Below, one piece after another: positions 25,710 to 34,052 of a stretch of DNA of 64,000 nucleotides. A model generated the notes under the pieces. It ran no database searches and was not told the origin of the DNA. It worked only from the letters and a program-made list of their open reading frames with translations. The stretch is from an uncultured Chthonomonadales bacterium. GTDB lineage: Bacteria; Armatimonadota; Chthonomonadetes; Chthonomonadales; CAJBBX01. Positions within the stretch are counted from its first letter, which is position 1, and each line of letters begins with the position of its first letter. The stretch covers positions 1 through 64,000 of the forward strand of contig CALLMM010000010.1 in the NCBI GenBank assembly GCA_938005745.1, in the 5' to 3' direction. A program made the position numbers and the translations under genes.

Positions 25710-25768
25710 CACCTTGCCGGAACAGAGAAGGTGGAAGTATAGACGACAGCATTCATATCATAATACGA

Positions 25769-27193
25769 TCAGGAGGCGGGCATGCTCTCCAGTAATTTCT
25801 CAGCGTGAAGCAGCTGTTCGCGGACCGCTTCCGGCGCGGTTCCTCCCCGTGCGCGGCGGGCTTCGACGCTGGCGAGAAGGGTGGCGTACTCTCCTGCGTC
25901 CGTTCCGAACTCCGGCGCGAAAGAGGCGAGCGTCTCGCTTCCCAGCTCCTCCAGGGCGATGCCCTGCTCGATGCAGTGGCGCACAATGCGTCCAACCAGA
26001 TGATGGGCGTCGCGAAACGCCATTCCGCGCCGCACCAGCAGGTCCGCCAGATCGGTCGCCGTCGAGAAGTCGCCGCGCAGCGCGGCGCGCATTCGTTCGC
26101 GCTGAAACTGCGCGGTCGCCAGCGTCTTCTCAAAGGCGGGCAAGGTCAGCAGCAGCGTGTCTACCGCGTCGAAGAGGGGCTCCTTGTCCTCCTGCATGTC
26201 TTTGTTATAGGTCAGAGGCAGCCCCTTCATCACCGTCAGCAGGGCAAGCAGGTCGCCGTATATCCTGCCGGTCTTCGCCCGCGCCAGTTCCGCCACATCC
26301 GGGTTCTTCTTCTGCGGCATGATGCTGCTGCCGGTGGTTACCGAGTCATCCAGTTGGACGAATCCGAACTCGGGACTGTTCCAGAGAATCAACTCCTCCG
26401 CCAGCCGGGAGCAGTGCATGCTGATGATCGCGGCGGCGGACAGGAACTCCAGCGCGTAGTCGCGGTCGGAGACGGCGTCCATGCTGTTCTCGGCGATCTG
26501 GGCAAAACCCAGAAGCTCCGCGACGCGCTCCCGGCGGATGGGAAACGAGGTTCCTGCCAGCGCGCCCGCGCCCAGCGGAAGCCGGTTGACCCGCTTAAGG
26601 GCGTCCGCCAGCCTCTCCCGATCCCGTTGAAACATCCAGAAGTAGGCGAGCAGATGATGCGAGAGCAGCACGGGCTGCGCGTGCTGCAGATGGGTGTAGC
26701 CGGGCAGGAGGGTCGGCGGGTCAAGCTCCTGGCGCGCCAGCCGCGTGAGCGTCCGCTGAATCTCATACAGGAGGGCGTCCACCTGTCCGATCACCTCGCG
26801 CAGATAGAGCCGAGTATCGGTCGCCACCTGATCGTTGCGGCTGCGGGCAGTATGCAGCTTTCCGGCGACGGGTCCGATCCGCTGCCGCAGCAGCGCTTCG
26901 ACCGCGCTGTGGATGTCTTCGGCGGCGGGATCGAAGGTCAGCGTGCCGTCGGCGATGCCCTGTTCGATGTCGCGCAGACCGGAGACGATCTGCTGCGCCT
27001 CTTCCGCCGGGATGATCTGCGCCTCTCCGAGCATGGTAGCGTGCGCGATGCTGCCGGCGATATCCTGGCGCCAGAGGCGCACATCGAAGCGAAAGGAGTT
27101 GTTCAGCCGCTCGACGATCTCGTCCATCGAGCCCTGGAAGCGTCCGCCCCAGAGGCGGGGGGCGTTTTCGGGGGTATCGGGTTGCCGGGTCAT
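25769..27193 (-). CDS. argH: Argininosuccinate lyase
   Basis: 474 residues, the usual length. It splits argininosuccinate into arginine and fumarate in the cytoplasm, the last step of arginine synthesis. The fumarase-superfamily signature GSSIMPQKKNPDVAELARAK lies near residue 283, with the catalytic Ser in GSSIMP; HTARSRNDQVATDTRLYLRE (about 107-126) and GYTHLQHAQPVLLSHHLLAY (about 156-175, with the catalytic His) are all intact. It is the third gene of argG - amidase - argH, 54 bases downstream of the amidase with a strong palindrome between. Confidence 0.97.
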   Translation of the reverse strand: MTRQPDTPENAPRLWGGRFQGSMDEIVERLNNSFRFDVRLWRQDIAGSIAHATMLGEAQIIPAEEAQQIVSGLRDIEQGIADGTLTFDPAAEDIHSAVEALLRQRIGPVAGKLHTARSRNDQVATDTRLYLREVIGQVDALLYEIQRTLTRLARQELDPPTLLPGYTHLQHAQPVLLSHHLLAYFWMFQRDRERLADALKRVNRLPLGAGALAGTSFPIRRERVAELLGFAQIAENSMDAVSDRDYALEFLSAAAIISMHCSRLAEELILWNSPEFGFVQLDDSVTTGSSIMPQKKNPDVAELARAKTGRIYGDLLALLTVMKGLPLTYNKDMQEDKEPLFDAVDTLLLTLPAFEKTLATAQFQRERMRAALRGDFSTATDLADLLVRRGMAFRDAHHLVGRIVRHCIEQGIALEELGSETLASFAPEFGTDAGEYATLLASVEARRARGGTAPEAVREQLLHAEKLLESMPAS

Positions 27194-27210
27194 GGGTCGT
27201 ATCGGATGAT

Positions 27211-27238
27211 CGCGCCGGGAGAGATCTCTCCCGGCGCG
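27211..27238. terminator. 28-bp perfect palindrome between amidase and argH
   Basis: CGCGCCGGGAGAGA is followed directly by its exact complement TCTCTCCCGGCGCG, forming a very stable hairpin 9 bases after the amidase stop and 17 before the argH start on the minus strand. No U-tract follows. It may limit read-through into argH or stabilise the upstream message. Confidence 0.5.
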
Positions 27239-27247
27239 CCTTTCTCG

Positions 27248-27760
27248 TTACTCCGGAATCTGCTCCGCTCTCCAGTCATAGCGCAGCTTCTGATCCAGAA
27301 AGCGATGGAACATCTCCCAGGGATAGTCCAACGGGTCCTGTTTGCGTCCCTTCGGCGAGGCGGCTTGCGCATGGGAGACGATGGCGTCTCGGCTCAGCCC
27401 GAAGGATTTGATCAGGTAGGCGCAGATGCGGGAGACCTCCTCCACCTGCGCGCGGGTCCAGTCCTCGCGACCGTCAAAATGCTCCTGCTCGATCCCTAGG
27501 CTCGCGCTGTTGCTGTACCGCTCCGCCGTCACCTTTCCCGCATGATAGGCGGTGTCGCTGTTGCGGACAAAGTGATAGACCCTGCCGGCGCGGGTCACGT
27601 ACCAGTGTACGCTGACGCGCGGTCCGGTCAGAGTCGCCACGTCTCCCGCCTCCCGCCCGTCCGTCGAATGGAGAATGATGCTCTGGACGGGTCTGGTTCG
27701 TCCGGAGCGAAAGGCGCGTGCCGGACGCCAGAGATAGTAGATCGTTCGCATCTCCGCCAT
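27248..27760 (-). CDS. N-acetylmuramoyl-L-alanine amidase (Amidase_2 type)
   Basis: 170 residues with no signal peptide. The fold begins SIILHSTDGREAGDVATLTG (zinc His), continues VSVHWYVTRAGRVYHFVRNS and TAYHAGKVTAERYSNSASLG with the IEQEHFDG strand, and ends AIVSHAQAASPKGRKQDPLD, where the second His and the Asp complete the zinc site. Such domains cut the MurNAc-Ala bond of peptidoglycan. Without an export signal it would act in muropeptide recycling or need another exit route. It stands between argG and argH. Confidence 0.88.
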   Translation of the reverse strand: MAEMRTIYYLWRPARAFRSGRTRPVQSIILHSTDGREAGDVATLTGPRVSVHWYVTRAGRVYHFVRNSDTAYHAGKVTAERYSNSASLGIEQEHFDGREDWTRAQVEEVSRICAYLIKSFGLSRDAIVSHAQAASPKGRKQDPLDYPWEMFHRFLDQKLRYDWRAEQIPE

Positions 27761-27802
27761 CGAAACCTCCTCTCTGAGGCTGACAGCGGTCGGTTTCGCT
27801 GT

Positions 27803-29023
27803 CTAGCCCTTGCGATGCCGCAGCGACCAGTACATGCGCGACTGCAAGCCGTGCGTCTTGACCATACCGACGCTTTCGGACTGATCGAAGGTCTTGCTGT
27901 CGAAGGAGGCGAGGTCCTCGTTATAGAGCGCCCATTCGCTGGCGCGCCCGACAACCACCGCGCTGCCCTTCGCGAGACGCATCGTGACGGTTCCAGTTAC
28001 GCGCTCCTGAATCTTGTTGATGAACGCCTCCAGGTCTTCCTTGAGAGGATCGAACCATAGCCCCTTATACGCCAGTTCGCCCCACTCCCGGTCCACCATC
28101 GCCTTAAACTTCAGCTCCGCCTGCGTGCTGACCAGCGCCTCCAGCGCACGATGCGCCGCCAGAATGACGACCGCAGCGGGGCACTCGTAGTTCTCGCGCA
28201 CCTTCAGACCGAGCATCCGGTCTTCCATGATATCCACTCGCCCGACGCCGTGCTCTCCGGCAATCTTATTCAGCGCGGTCACCAGTTCCAGACCGGACAT
28301 CCGCTCCCCGTCCAGCGAGACCGGGGCGCCGTTCTCGAATCCAATGGTCAGCAGGCGCGGCTCATCCGGCGTTTCGGCGAGGCTGCGCGTCCACTGGAAG
28401 ATCTCTTCCGGGGGCGCGTAGTCCGGCTCTTCCAGACGCCCGCCCTCGATGCTGCGCCCCCACAGGTTCTCGTCAATGCTCCATATCCGGTCTTTGGTCT
28501 GTGGAATATTCAGACCGTGCGCGTTGGCGTATTCGATCTCCTCGCTGCGGGTCCAGGGTTCGCGGCGACCGTCCGGCAGGCGGCGTCCCTCGCGCATCGG
28601 CGCGATGATCTGCATCTCCGGCGTGAGCGTCCGCATGATATACTCGATGCGGAACTGGTCGTTGCCCTTGCCGGTGCAGCCGTGTGCGTATGCCTGCGCT
28701 CCCGCGCGCCGGGCGACTTCGACCGCCTTCAGCGCGATCAGGGGGCGGGCGATGCTGGTGGAGATCGGGTATCCCTGATAGTCGCCGTTGGCGCGCACCG
28801 CGAGCCAGCAGTAGTTTTCGACAAACTCGGCTCGGGCGTCCACAGTGTAGTGCTCCGTGCCCAGGGTCTTTGCGCGCTCCTCCGCCTGACGGATGTCCTC
28901 GGCGGGCTGACCGACATCCACGGTTACCGTGATGATGTGATCGAAGCCGTACTCTTCTCGCATCAGAGGGATACAGACGGAGGTGTCCAGACCTCCTGAG
29001 TAGACGAGGACAACGGTGGACAT
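27803..29023 (-). CDS. argG: Argininosuccinate synthase
   Basis: 406 residues from the ATG at 29023 (AAGGAA upstream). It joins citrulline and aspartate using ATP. The P-loop-like VYSGGLDTSVCIPLM is at about residues 7-21; QAYAHGCTGKGNDQFRIEYI, the ATP/aspartate site, is near 110, and GVGRVDIMEDRMLGLKVREN near 255. The C-terminal helix used in tetramer formation is present. argG heads the argG-amidase-argH cluster; other arg genes are not in the window. Confidence 0.97.
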   Translation of the reverse strand: MSTVVLVYSGGLDTSVCIPLMREEYGFDHIITVTVDVGQPAEDIRQAEERAKTLGTEHYTVDARAEFVENYCWLAVRANGDYQGYPISTSIARPLIALKAVEVARRAGAQAYAHGCTGKGNDQFRIEYIMRTLTPEMQIIAPMREGRRLPDGRREPWTRSEEIEYANAHGLNIPQTKDRIWSIDENLWGRSIEGGRLEEPDYAPPEEIFQWTRSLAETPDEPRLLTIGFENGAPVSLDGERMSGLELVTALNKIAGEHGVGRVDIMEDRMLGLKVRENYECPAAVVILAAHRALEALVSTQAELKFKAMVDREWGELAYKGLWFDPLKEDLEAFINKIQERVTGTVTMRLAKGSAVVVGRASEWALYNEDLASFDSKTFDQSESVGMVKTHGLQSRMYWSLRHRKG

Positions 29024-29070
29024 GGCAGGGTTCCTTTCAGTCATTCGTCCGGATGGATGGCATGCTAGGG

Positions 29071-30576
29071 TTATACCCCTCCGTCTGCGCGATTGGCAAG
29101 GGGTTCGTCGCTTTTGCTCGCCTCCAGACGGTCTATCACCTCGCCGTCCGGGGTGACGGCTTCAAACGTCAGGCGCGCGCCGTCGAGATGAAAGATGCCG
29201 ACGTGATGGCGGCGGATCACCCGGTCCATGACGGGCGTTTCGGAGAGAGGACCCTCTTCGATGCCGCCCCCGCCTCCGCCGACGATAAAAAAGCGGGTCG
29301 TCTGCCTGCCGAATTGGAGGGTCAGCCGCTCGTAGTCGTGCGTATGTCCGGAGATGACCGCGTCTATGCCGCAGGGTTCGATCAGGGGCGCAAGCATCTC
29401 CCGGATGGGCAGGTCGCCCTGATATTCGAACCAGCCCTGAGAGTAGGGCGGCTGATGGATCAGCAGAAACCGCCAGACGGCGCGGCTCCACGCAGGGGAC
29501 CGGACTTCGCGGAGAAACCAGCGGTACTGCTCCGAATCAGGGGGAACGCCGGTCGGGTAGTGCAGGTTGGGATCGAGCGCGATAAAGCGGGCGTTCCCGC
29601 ACGACCAGGCGGCGTAACGCTCTCCGGTACGATGGTGGGCGTATCGCTCCAGCCAGGGAGAGCGCATCGTCTCAAAGCAGTTGTCGTACTCGTGATTGCC
29701 GCCGAGCAGGATCACCGGCGTTTCGGAGGCGAGCGGGCGCAGAGTCTTCAGGAGGCTCCGCCAGTGAACCTGACGGTCTCCCTCCTCCACCATATCGCCG
29801 ACCGCCGCTACAAACGCCGGCGCACGCGCGCGCAGACGCTCCGTCAGGAGGCTCAGGGTCTCCCAGCGATTCTGAGAATCGGCGATCACCCCGAAGGAGA
29901 ACGCCCCGCTTTCGGGGAGCGTTCGGAAGCGGCACTCCTCCGTGCTGCGCTCTCCGAAACGTATCCGGTAGACGCCTTCGCTTCCCGGAGACAGCCCCTC
30001 CAGGCGGGCGCAGTGCAGACAGCCGTCGCTCTGCGGCGGCGTGATCCTCTCTTCGGCGCGTTCCGCGCCCCATTCGACGAACGTATCGCAGGGGACATCG
30101 GTCTCCCAGACCACTGTCACGCCGCAGGAGTCCGGCTCCTGAAGGCAGGGTCCAGCCAGGATCGCGGGAGAGTCGGGGCGGGCTGCCGCCGCCTGCTGCG
30201 CCCTCTCTTCGGATTCGCGCTCCCGCAGATATTCGTCCAGCGGGATCGCCCGCGCCTCCTCCAGTCCGCCGTACATCGCCTTATTCAGCACGCGGACGGT
30301 CAGGCGGGCAGGCTCCGAGACGGCGGGCAGAAAGAAGACCCCGTCGCGCATCGGGATCCGGGTCTCGTTCAGGTAGACCTGCGCGCCGTCGTCCGCACGT
30401 ATCTGCAGGACGCAGGGCTGCGGGAGATGCGCCTTCGCCACATACCAGAAGGGCGTGTCGGGGGCGAGCAGACGATGGGGCAGGGAGACCGGTTCGCGGT
30501 CGGGGGGAAGGCGGTCGAGCGTGGTATTGAGACCTTCGGAGGGATCGCCCGGGGCGAACGTCCAGTCAGCGATCAC
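29071..30576 (-). CDS. Metallophosphoesterase with purple-acid-phosphatase-like N-terminal domain
   Basis: 501 residues. The first ~140 form a beta sandwich with ADDGAQVYLNETRIPMRDGV and VRVLNKAMYGGL. A fibronectin-like domain follows (about 145-225, VTVVWETDVPCDTFVEWGAE). The catalytic domain has FGVIADSQN, VGDMVEEGD, LLGGNHEYDN, LLIHQPPYS and ISGHTHDYERL, covering the metal ligands of calcineurin-type phosphatases. No signal peptide is visible, unusual for this architecture. Its GTG start overlaps the stop of the upstream regulator (GTGA), so it is translationally coupled and probably the regulator's operon partner. The substrate is unknown. Confidence 0.88.
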   Translation of the reverse strand: MIADWTFAPGDPSEGLNTTLDRLPPDREPVSLPHRLLAPDTPFWYVAKAHLPQPCVLQIRADDGAQVYLNETRIPMRDGVFFLPAVSEPARLTVRVLNKAMYGGLEEARAIPLDEYLRERESEERAQQAAAARPDSPAILAGPCLQEPDSCGVTVVWETDVPCDTFVEWGAERAEERITPPQSDGCLHCARLEGLSPGSEGVYRIRFGERSTEECRFRTLPESGAFSFGVIADSQNRWETLSLLTERLRARAPAFVAAVGDMVEEGDRQVHWRSLLKTLRPLASETPVILLGGNHEYDNCFETMRSPWLERYAHHRTGERYAAWSCGNARFIALDPNLHYPTGVPPDSEQYRWFLREVRSPAWSRAVWRFLLIHQPPYSQGWFEYQGDLPIREMLAPLIEPCGIDAVISGHTHDYERLTLQFGRQTTRFFIVGGGGGGIEEGPLSETPVMDRVIRRHHVGIFHLDGARLTFEAVTPDGEVIDRLEASKSDEPLANRADGGV

Positions 30577-33419
30577 TGATTGACCCCTGCGCCCAGGGCG
30601 CGTATCTGCTCCACAACCGCCAGCGTGCGGGCGGAGGGAGCCAGCGCAAGCTCTTCGCGCAGCGCCTCCCGGCAGGTCTCAAAGGCGCGCAGCGCCTCCG
30701 CGCGCCGTCCCTGTCGGGACAGCGCAACCATCCGCAGGCGGCATGCGCTCTCCAGACAGGGGTCCGCCGCCAGCAGGCGTTCGGTGTATCGCTCTACTTC
30801 CGACCAGTTTTCGGCGCGATGGGCGTAGCGCGCCAGCGCGAGCAGCACCGCCGTATGCAGGTCCGCCAGCCGCCGCCGCTCCTCCTCCACCCACTCTGCC
30901 GTCCGCTCCTCCGGCAGCAGTTCTCCGCGGTAGAGCGCGTCCGCCTGCAGAAGAGACTGCTGCACGGCGTCGGTGAATCCGGTCGCCTCCTGAACGGTCG
31001 TCTGTGCGACCAGTCTGCGAAATGCGATCACATCCACCTGAATGCCCGCCTGCGTGTGCAGGCAGATCGAGTCGCGGCTGACGCTCAGCAGCGGCTCGGT
31101 CTCCTCCAGCGGCGCCAGCACCGCCCGCGTCTCCGAGAGGGCTTTTCGCAGGGCGTGCTGTGCGGCGGCAGGCTCCAGATGAGACCAGAGCAGTTCGCTG
31201 AGCAGGGTGCGCGGAGCGGGAACGTCGGCGTGCAGGCACAGATACTGAAGCAGCATCCGATGGGAGCGGCGGCTCCAGCCCGGCAGGCGCACCGATGGAT
31301 CGGCAGGCTCCAGTGAAAAGCCTCCCAGCAGACGTACATAGAGTCGGGGCGGGGAGGCGGGATCGCGCGTCGGCTGGGACGGGGGAAGCGAAGCCGGGCG
31401 CGGGGCAGCCGTCTGTACCACCGCGACCCCATACGCGGGAGCCGGGACCGTCGGCGGGGCAGCCGCCTCCGGGCGATCCCCCTCCATCTCCTGCAGCCGG
31501 GCGCGCGCGGAAGCCAGAGCGCGTTGATCGCCGACTGCCTCATAGTCCTCCATGCTGCGGGCGTAGAGACGGCGCGCCTGCTCGCGGTCTCCTCGCTGCG
31601 CGGCGATGTCCGCCAGCCCTGCCGTTACGGTCGCCAGCCCGCACCGGTCGCCGATCTGCTCATAGAGCGCGCCGCAGCGCTGGTAGAGCTGTTCGGCGCG
31701 TTCCAGGTCTCCCTGATCGGTGGCGACATCCGCCAGATTGTTCAGGGCGATAGCGGCGCGATGCAGATCGTTCAGCCGCTGGTAGACACTCCACGCCTCC
31801 TCCAGCAGACGCGCCGCCTCCGCATAGTCGCCGCGCTTGCGTGCCAGCAGCGCCAGATTGTTGATGGTCGCGCCGATGCCCGGCTCGTCGCCGAGTGCGC
31901 GCCGCAGTGCCAGGCTCTTCATGTGGCAGACGGCAGCCTCCTCCGGCTCTCCCAGCACATCCGCCACATTCCCCAGATTGTTGAGGACGCGGGCGACTCC
32001 CGCCTGATCGTTCTGCTCGCGCCAGAGGGTCAGCGCCTCCTCAAAGAGCGGGCGCGCCCGGGCGTGCTCGCCGTGCAGACAGAGCAGGCTCCCGTAGTCG
32101 CTCAGCAGCTGCGCCAGCATACGGCTCTCCCGCAGGTTGCGCGCTGCCTCCACAGCGTGGCGGAGGTGCTCCGCGCCTTCGCGGAACGGTCCGCGAATCT
32201 GCCAGAAGCGCGCGGTCGCCGCGCCGAACGCCGCCGTCAGCGTCGACTCACCACGCTGCTGCGCCCACAGCATCGCGGCGCGCAGATTGTCCAGCGATTC
32301 CGCCAGCCGCGCCAGCGCCTCCGTCTGCGCGCCTGCGCGCATCTGCGCTTCGACCGCGCGCGCCACCGTCAGGAATCGGGAGGCGTGACGCTGCGCGATC
32401 TCCTCCCACTCTCCGGCGGACTGCGCCCGCTGGCAGGCGTAGACCCGCAGTATCTCCAGCATCCGGTAACGCGGCTCTCCCGTGCGCTCCTCCAAGGTCA
32501 GCAGTGAGTGCTCGCAGAGCGTCTCCAGAACCGGCTCAATTACGATTCCGGCGCAGACCGCCGCCGCGTCCTCCCGATCAAAACTGCCGCGAAAGACCGC
32601 CAGCGACCGGAAGACGCGCTGCTCGGTCGGGGAGAGCGTCGCATACGACCAGGCGATCGCACTCTCCAGCGACTGCGTCCGTCCGACGCCACCGGTCAGA
32701 CTCTCCTGAAGGAAGTAGCGTCCCGCCTCCAGGTCGGCAAGCATCTGGCGGACGCTCTGCTGACGGATGCGCGCGGCGGCGATCTCCAGCGCCAGCGGCA
32801 GACCGTCCAGCCGGCGGCAGAGCGCGGCGATCTCCTCCATCCGCTCCGGGGAGGGCTTCCAGCCCAGATGGGCGGACTGTGCGCGTTTGACAAACAGCTC
32901 CACGCTGTCGGTCTGCTCGCTGGCGACCGGAACGGGCAGCGGAGAGATGCGCATCACGGTCTCGCCCAGCGTTCGCAGCGGCAGCCGGGAGGTGACCAGC
33001 GCGCGCAGACCCGGACAGTCCAGGAGCAGACGCACGATGTCCGGGGCGGCTTCGCGCAGATGCTCGCAGTTATCCAGTAGCAGCAGTGCGCAGCGGTCAC
33101 GGAGGGCGTCGCGGGCGGCTGCCAGCGTTTCGGGGCTGGCGGAGGGGGGCAGTCCGATAGCTTCGCAGAGGAGGTCGCCGAATTGGGCGGGGTCGCTCAG
33201 GCGGGTGAGTTCCACAAAAAAGAGACCGTCCGGAAACCGCTCCGCCGCCTGTCGGGCGGCTTCGATGGCGAGCCGGGTCTTGCCCACGCCCCCCGGTCCG
33301 ACGAGCGTCAGCAGGCGCGCCTCCGGATCCCCCAGCAGCCGCGACAACCGCTGCAACTCTCTCTTGCGTCCCACAAAACCGGTCAGCGGCGTGGGAAGCG
33401 TACCGCGCAACCGCAGCAT
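30573..33419 (-). CDS. NB-ARC/TPR/BTAD transcriptional regulator (AfsR-like, reversed order)
   Basis: 948 residues from an ATG at 33419 with GGGAGG six bases upstream. An NB-ARC/STAND ATPase comes first: Walker A GPGGVGKT at 41-48 and Walker B LLLLDNCEHL at about 112-121, with TSRLPLRTLG for sensor 1. TPR units fill about 420-690 (VARVLNNLGNVADVLGEPEE). A Pro-rich linker leads to a C-terminal winged-helix and BTAD domain from about 715 (LYVRLLGGFSLEPADPSVRL, ALRKALSETRAVL, AECRL-type helices). In AfsR/SARP proteins the DNA-binding and BTAD domains come first; here they are last, as LuxR domains are in MalT. The ligand and targets are unknown. A longer start at 33521 is possible but lacks a ribosome site. 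Confidence 0.88.
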   Translation of the reverse strand: MLRLRGTLPTPLTGFVGRKRELQRLSRLLGDPEARLLTLVGPGGVGKTRLAIEAARQAAERFPDGLFFVELTRLSDPAQFGDLLCEAIGLPPSASPETLAAARDALRDRCALLLLDNCEHLREAAPDIVRLLLDCPGLRALVTSRLPLRTLGETVMRISPLPVPVASEQTDSVELFVKRAQSAHLGWKPSPERMEEIAALCRRLDGLPLALEIAAARIRQQSVRQMLADLEAGRYFLQESLTGGVGRTQSLESAIAWSYATLSPTEQRVFRSLAVFRGSFDREDAAAVCAGIVIEPVLETLCEHSLLTLEERTGEPRYRMLEILRVYACQRAQSAGEWEEIAQRHASRFLTVARAVEAQMRAGAQTEALARLAESLDNLRAAMLWAQQRGESTLTAAFGAATARFWQIRGPFREGAEHLRHAVEAARNLRESRMLAQLLSDYGSLLCLHGEHARARPLFEEALTLWREQNDQAGVARVLNNLGNVADVLGEPEEAAVCHMKSLALRRALGDEPGIGATINNLALLARKRGDYAEAARLLEEAWSVYQRLNDLHRAAIALNNLADVATDQGDLERAEQLYQRCGALYEQIGDRCGLATVTAGLADIAAQRGDREQARRLYARSMEDYEAVGDQRALASARARLQEMEGDRPEAAAPPTVPAPAYGVAVVQTAAPRPASLPPSQPTRDPASPPRLYVRLLGGFSLEPADPSVRLPGWSRRSHRMLLQYLCLHADVPAPRTLLSELLWSHLEPAAAQHALRKALSETRAVLAPLEETEPLLSVSRDSICLHTQAGIQVDVIAFRRLVAQTTVQEATGFTDAVQQSLLQADALYRGELLPEERTAEWVEEERRRLADLHTAVLLALARYAHRAENWSEVERYTERLLAADPCLESACRLRMVALSRQGRRAEALRAFETCREALREELALAPSARTLAVVEQIRALGAGVNQ

Positions 33420-33618
33420 GATAGCCCTCCCGTTCCCCATGCAGGTTACACATCGGCTTGCGCTTCTCCTGCCTGCGGCGCCCTCTTTCCCGCAGATCGC
33501 CGGGTAGGAGGGCGCGCTCACTCTGAGCCTGCCTGATAAAAATGCCGATAATCAGCCTGTCTTAAGCACGCTCGCGGTTCTCGCAGGTTCCCCCCTGCGT
33601 CGGTAGAGGAGGAGAGAG

Positions 33619-33903
33619 ATGCACTGGAGACGCCTCTGGCGGATCACGGCGGTTCTGCTGGTGATGTCCGCCGGACTGGCTTTCGCCGATACACCCCAGG
33701 CAAATGACGGACGCCATATCTACGATCGCCCGTTGAAAATACAGTCTTCCGGAAACGATGGAAGGCATATCTACGACCGACCGCTGACCTCTGTGTTCCT
33801 CTCGGAGGAGGAGGCGCTGTTTCTGGTCTGGATCGCCTTCCCGACCTGGATGCCGCCCTGCTGGCAGGCGTCGCAGGTCGCTGTCGGCGGGATCGCCTTC
33901 TGA
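33619..33903 (+). CDS. Small secreted protein with duplicated NDGRHIYDRPL motif
   Basis: 94 residues, with GAGGAGGAGAG directly before the ATG. MHWRRLWRITAVLLVMSAGL ending at AFA-DT is a signal peptide. The mature part contains NDGRHIYDRPL twice (residues ~28-38 and ~46-56), separated by KIQSSG, and then a hydrophobic, Trp-rich tail (ALFLVWIAFPTWMPPCWQAS) with a single Cys. No known family was recognised. The duplicated motif recalls precursors that release repeated peptides, but no processing enzyme is nearby. It is divergent from the STAND/BTAD regulator, with 199 bases between the starts. Confidence 0.65.
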   Translation: MHWRRLWRITAVLLVMSAGLAFADTPQANDGRHIYDRPLKIQSSGNDGRHIYDRPLTSVFLSEEEALFLVWIAFPTWMPPCWQASQVAVGGIAF

Positions 33904-33926
33904 TCCCGATCCGATGCTCCCTGTTC

Positions 33927-33974
33927 AGAGATTCAGGCGGCGGGACTCTTCGCTCCAGATCCGCCTGAATCTCT
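33927..33974. terminator. Hairpin with 14-bp stem after the small secreted protein gene
   Basis: AGAGATTCAGGCGG (33927-33940) pairs perfectly with CCGCCTGAATCTCT (33961-33974) around a 20-base loop, 24 bases after the stop of the small gene. It is followed by AAAA rather than T on the plus strand. It probably ends or protects the message of 33619-33903. Confidence 0.5.
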
Positions 33975-34052
33975 AAAAGCGACGACTCCTCTCTTCTTGT
34001 CCCCGACGCCTCTTTCCCCGCGCCCCCGCAAGCAGGAGATTCACGCTTTCAG

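Noticed and set aside
25558..26322. Plus-strand frame running from the repeats into the argH region
   Set aside because: It starts inside the 34-bp repeats, whose TEGGRLRLP translation is an accident of the unit, and continues as the complement of argH.
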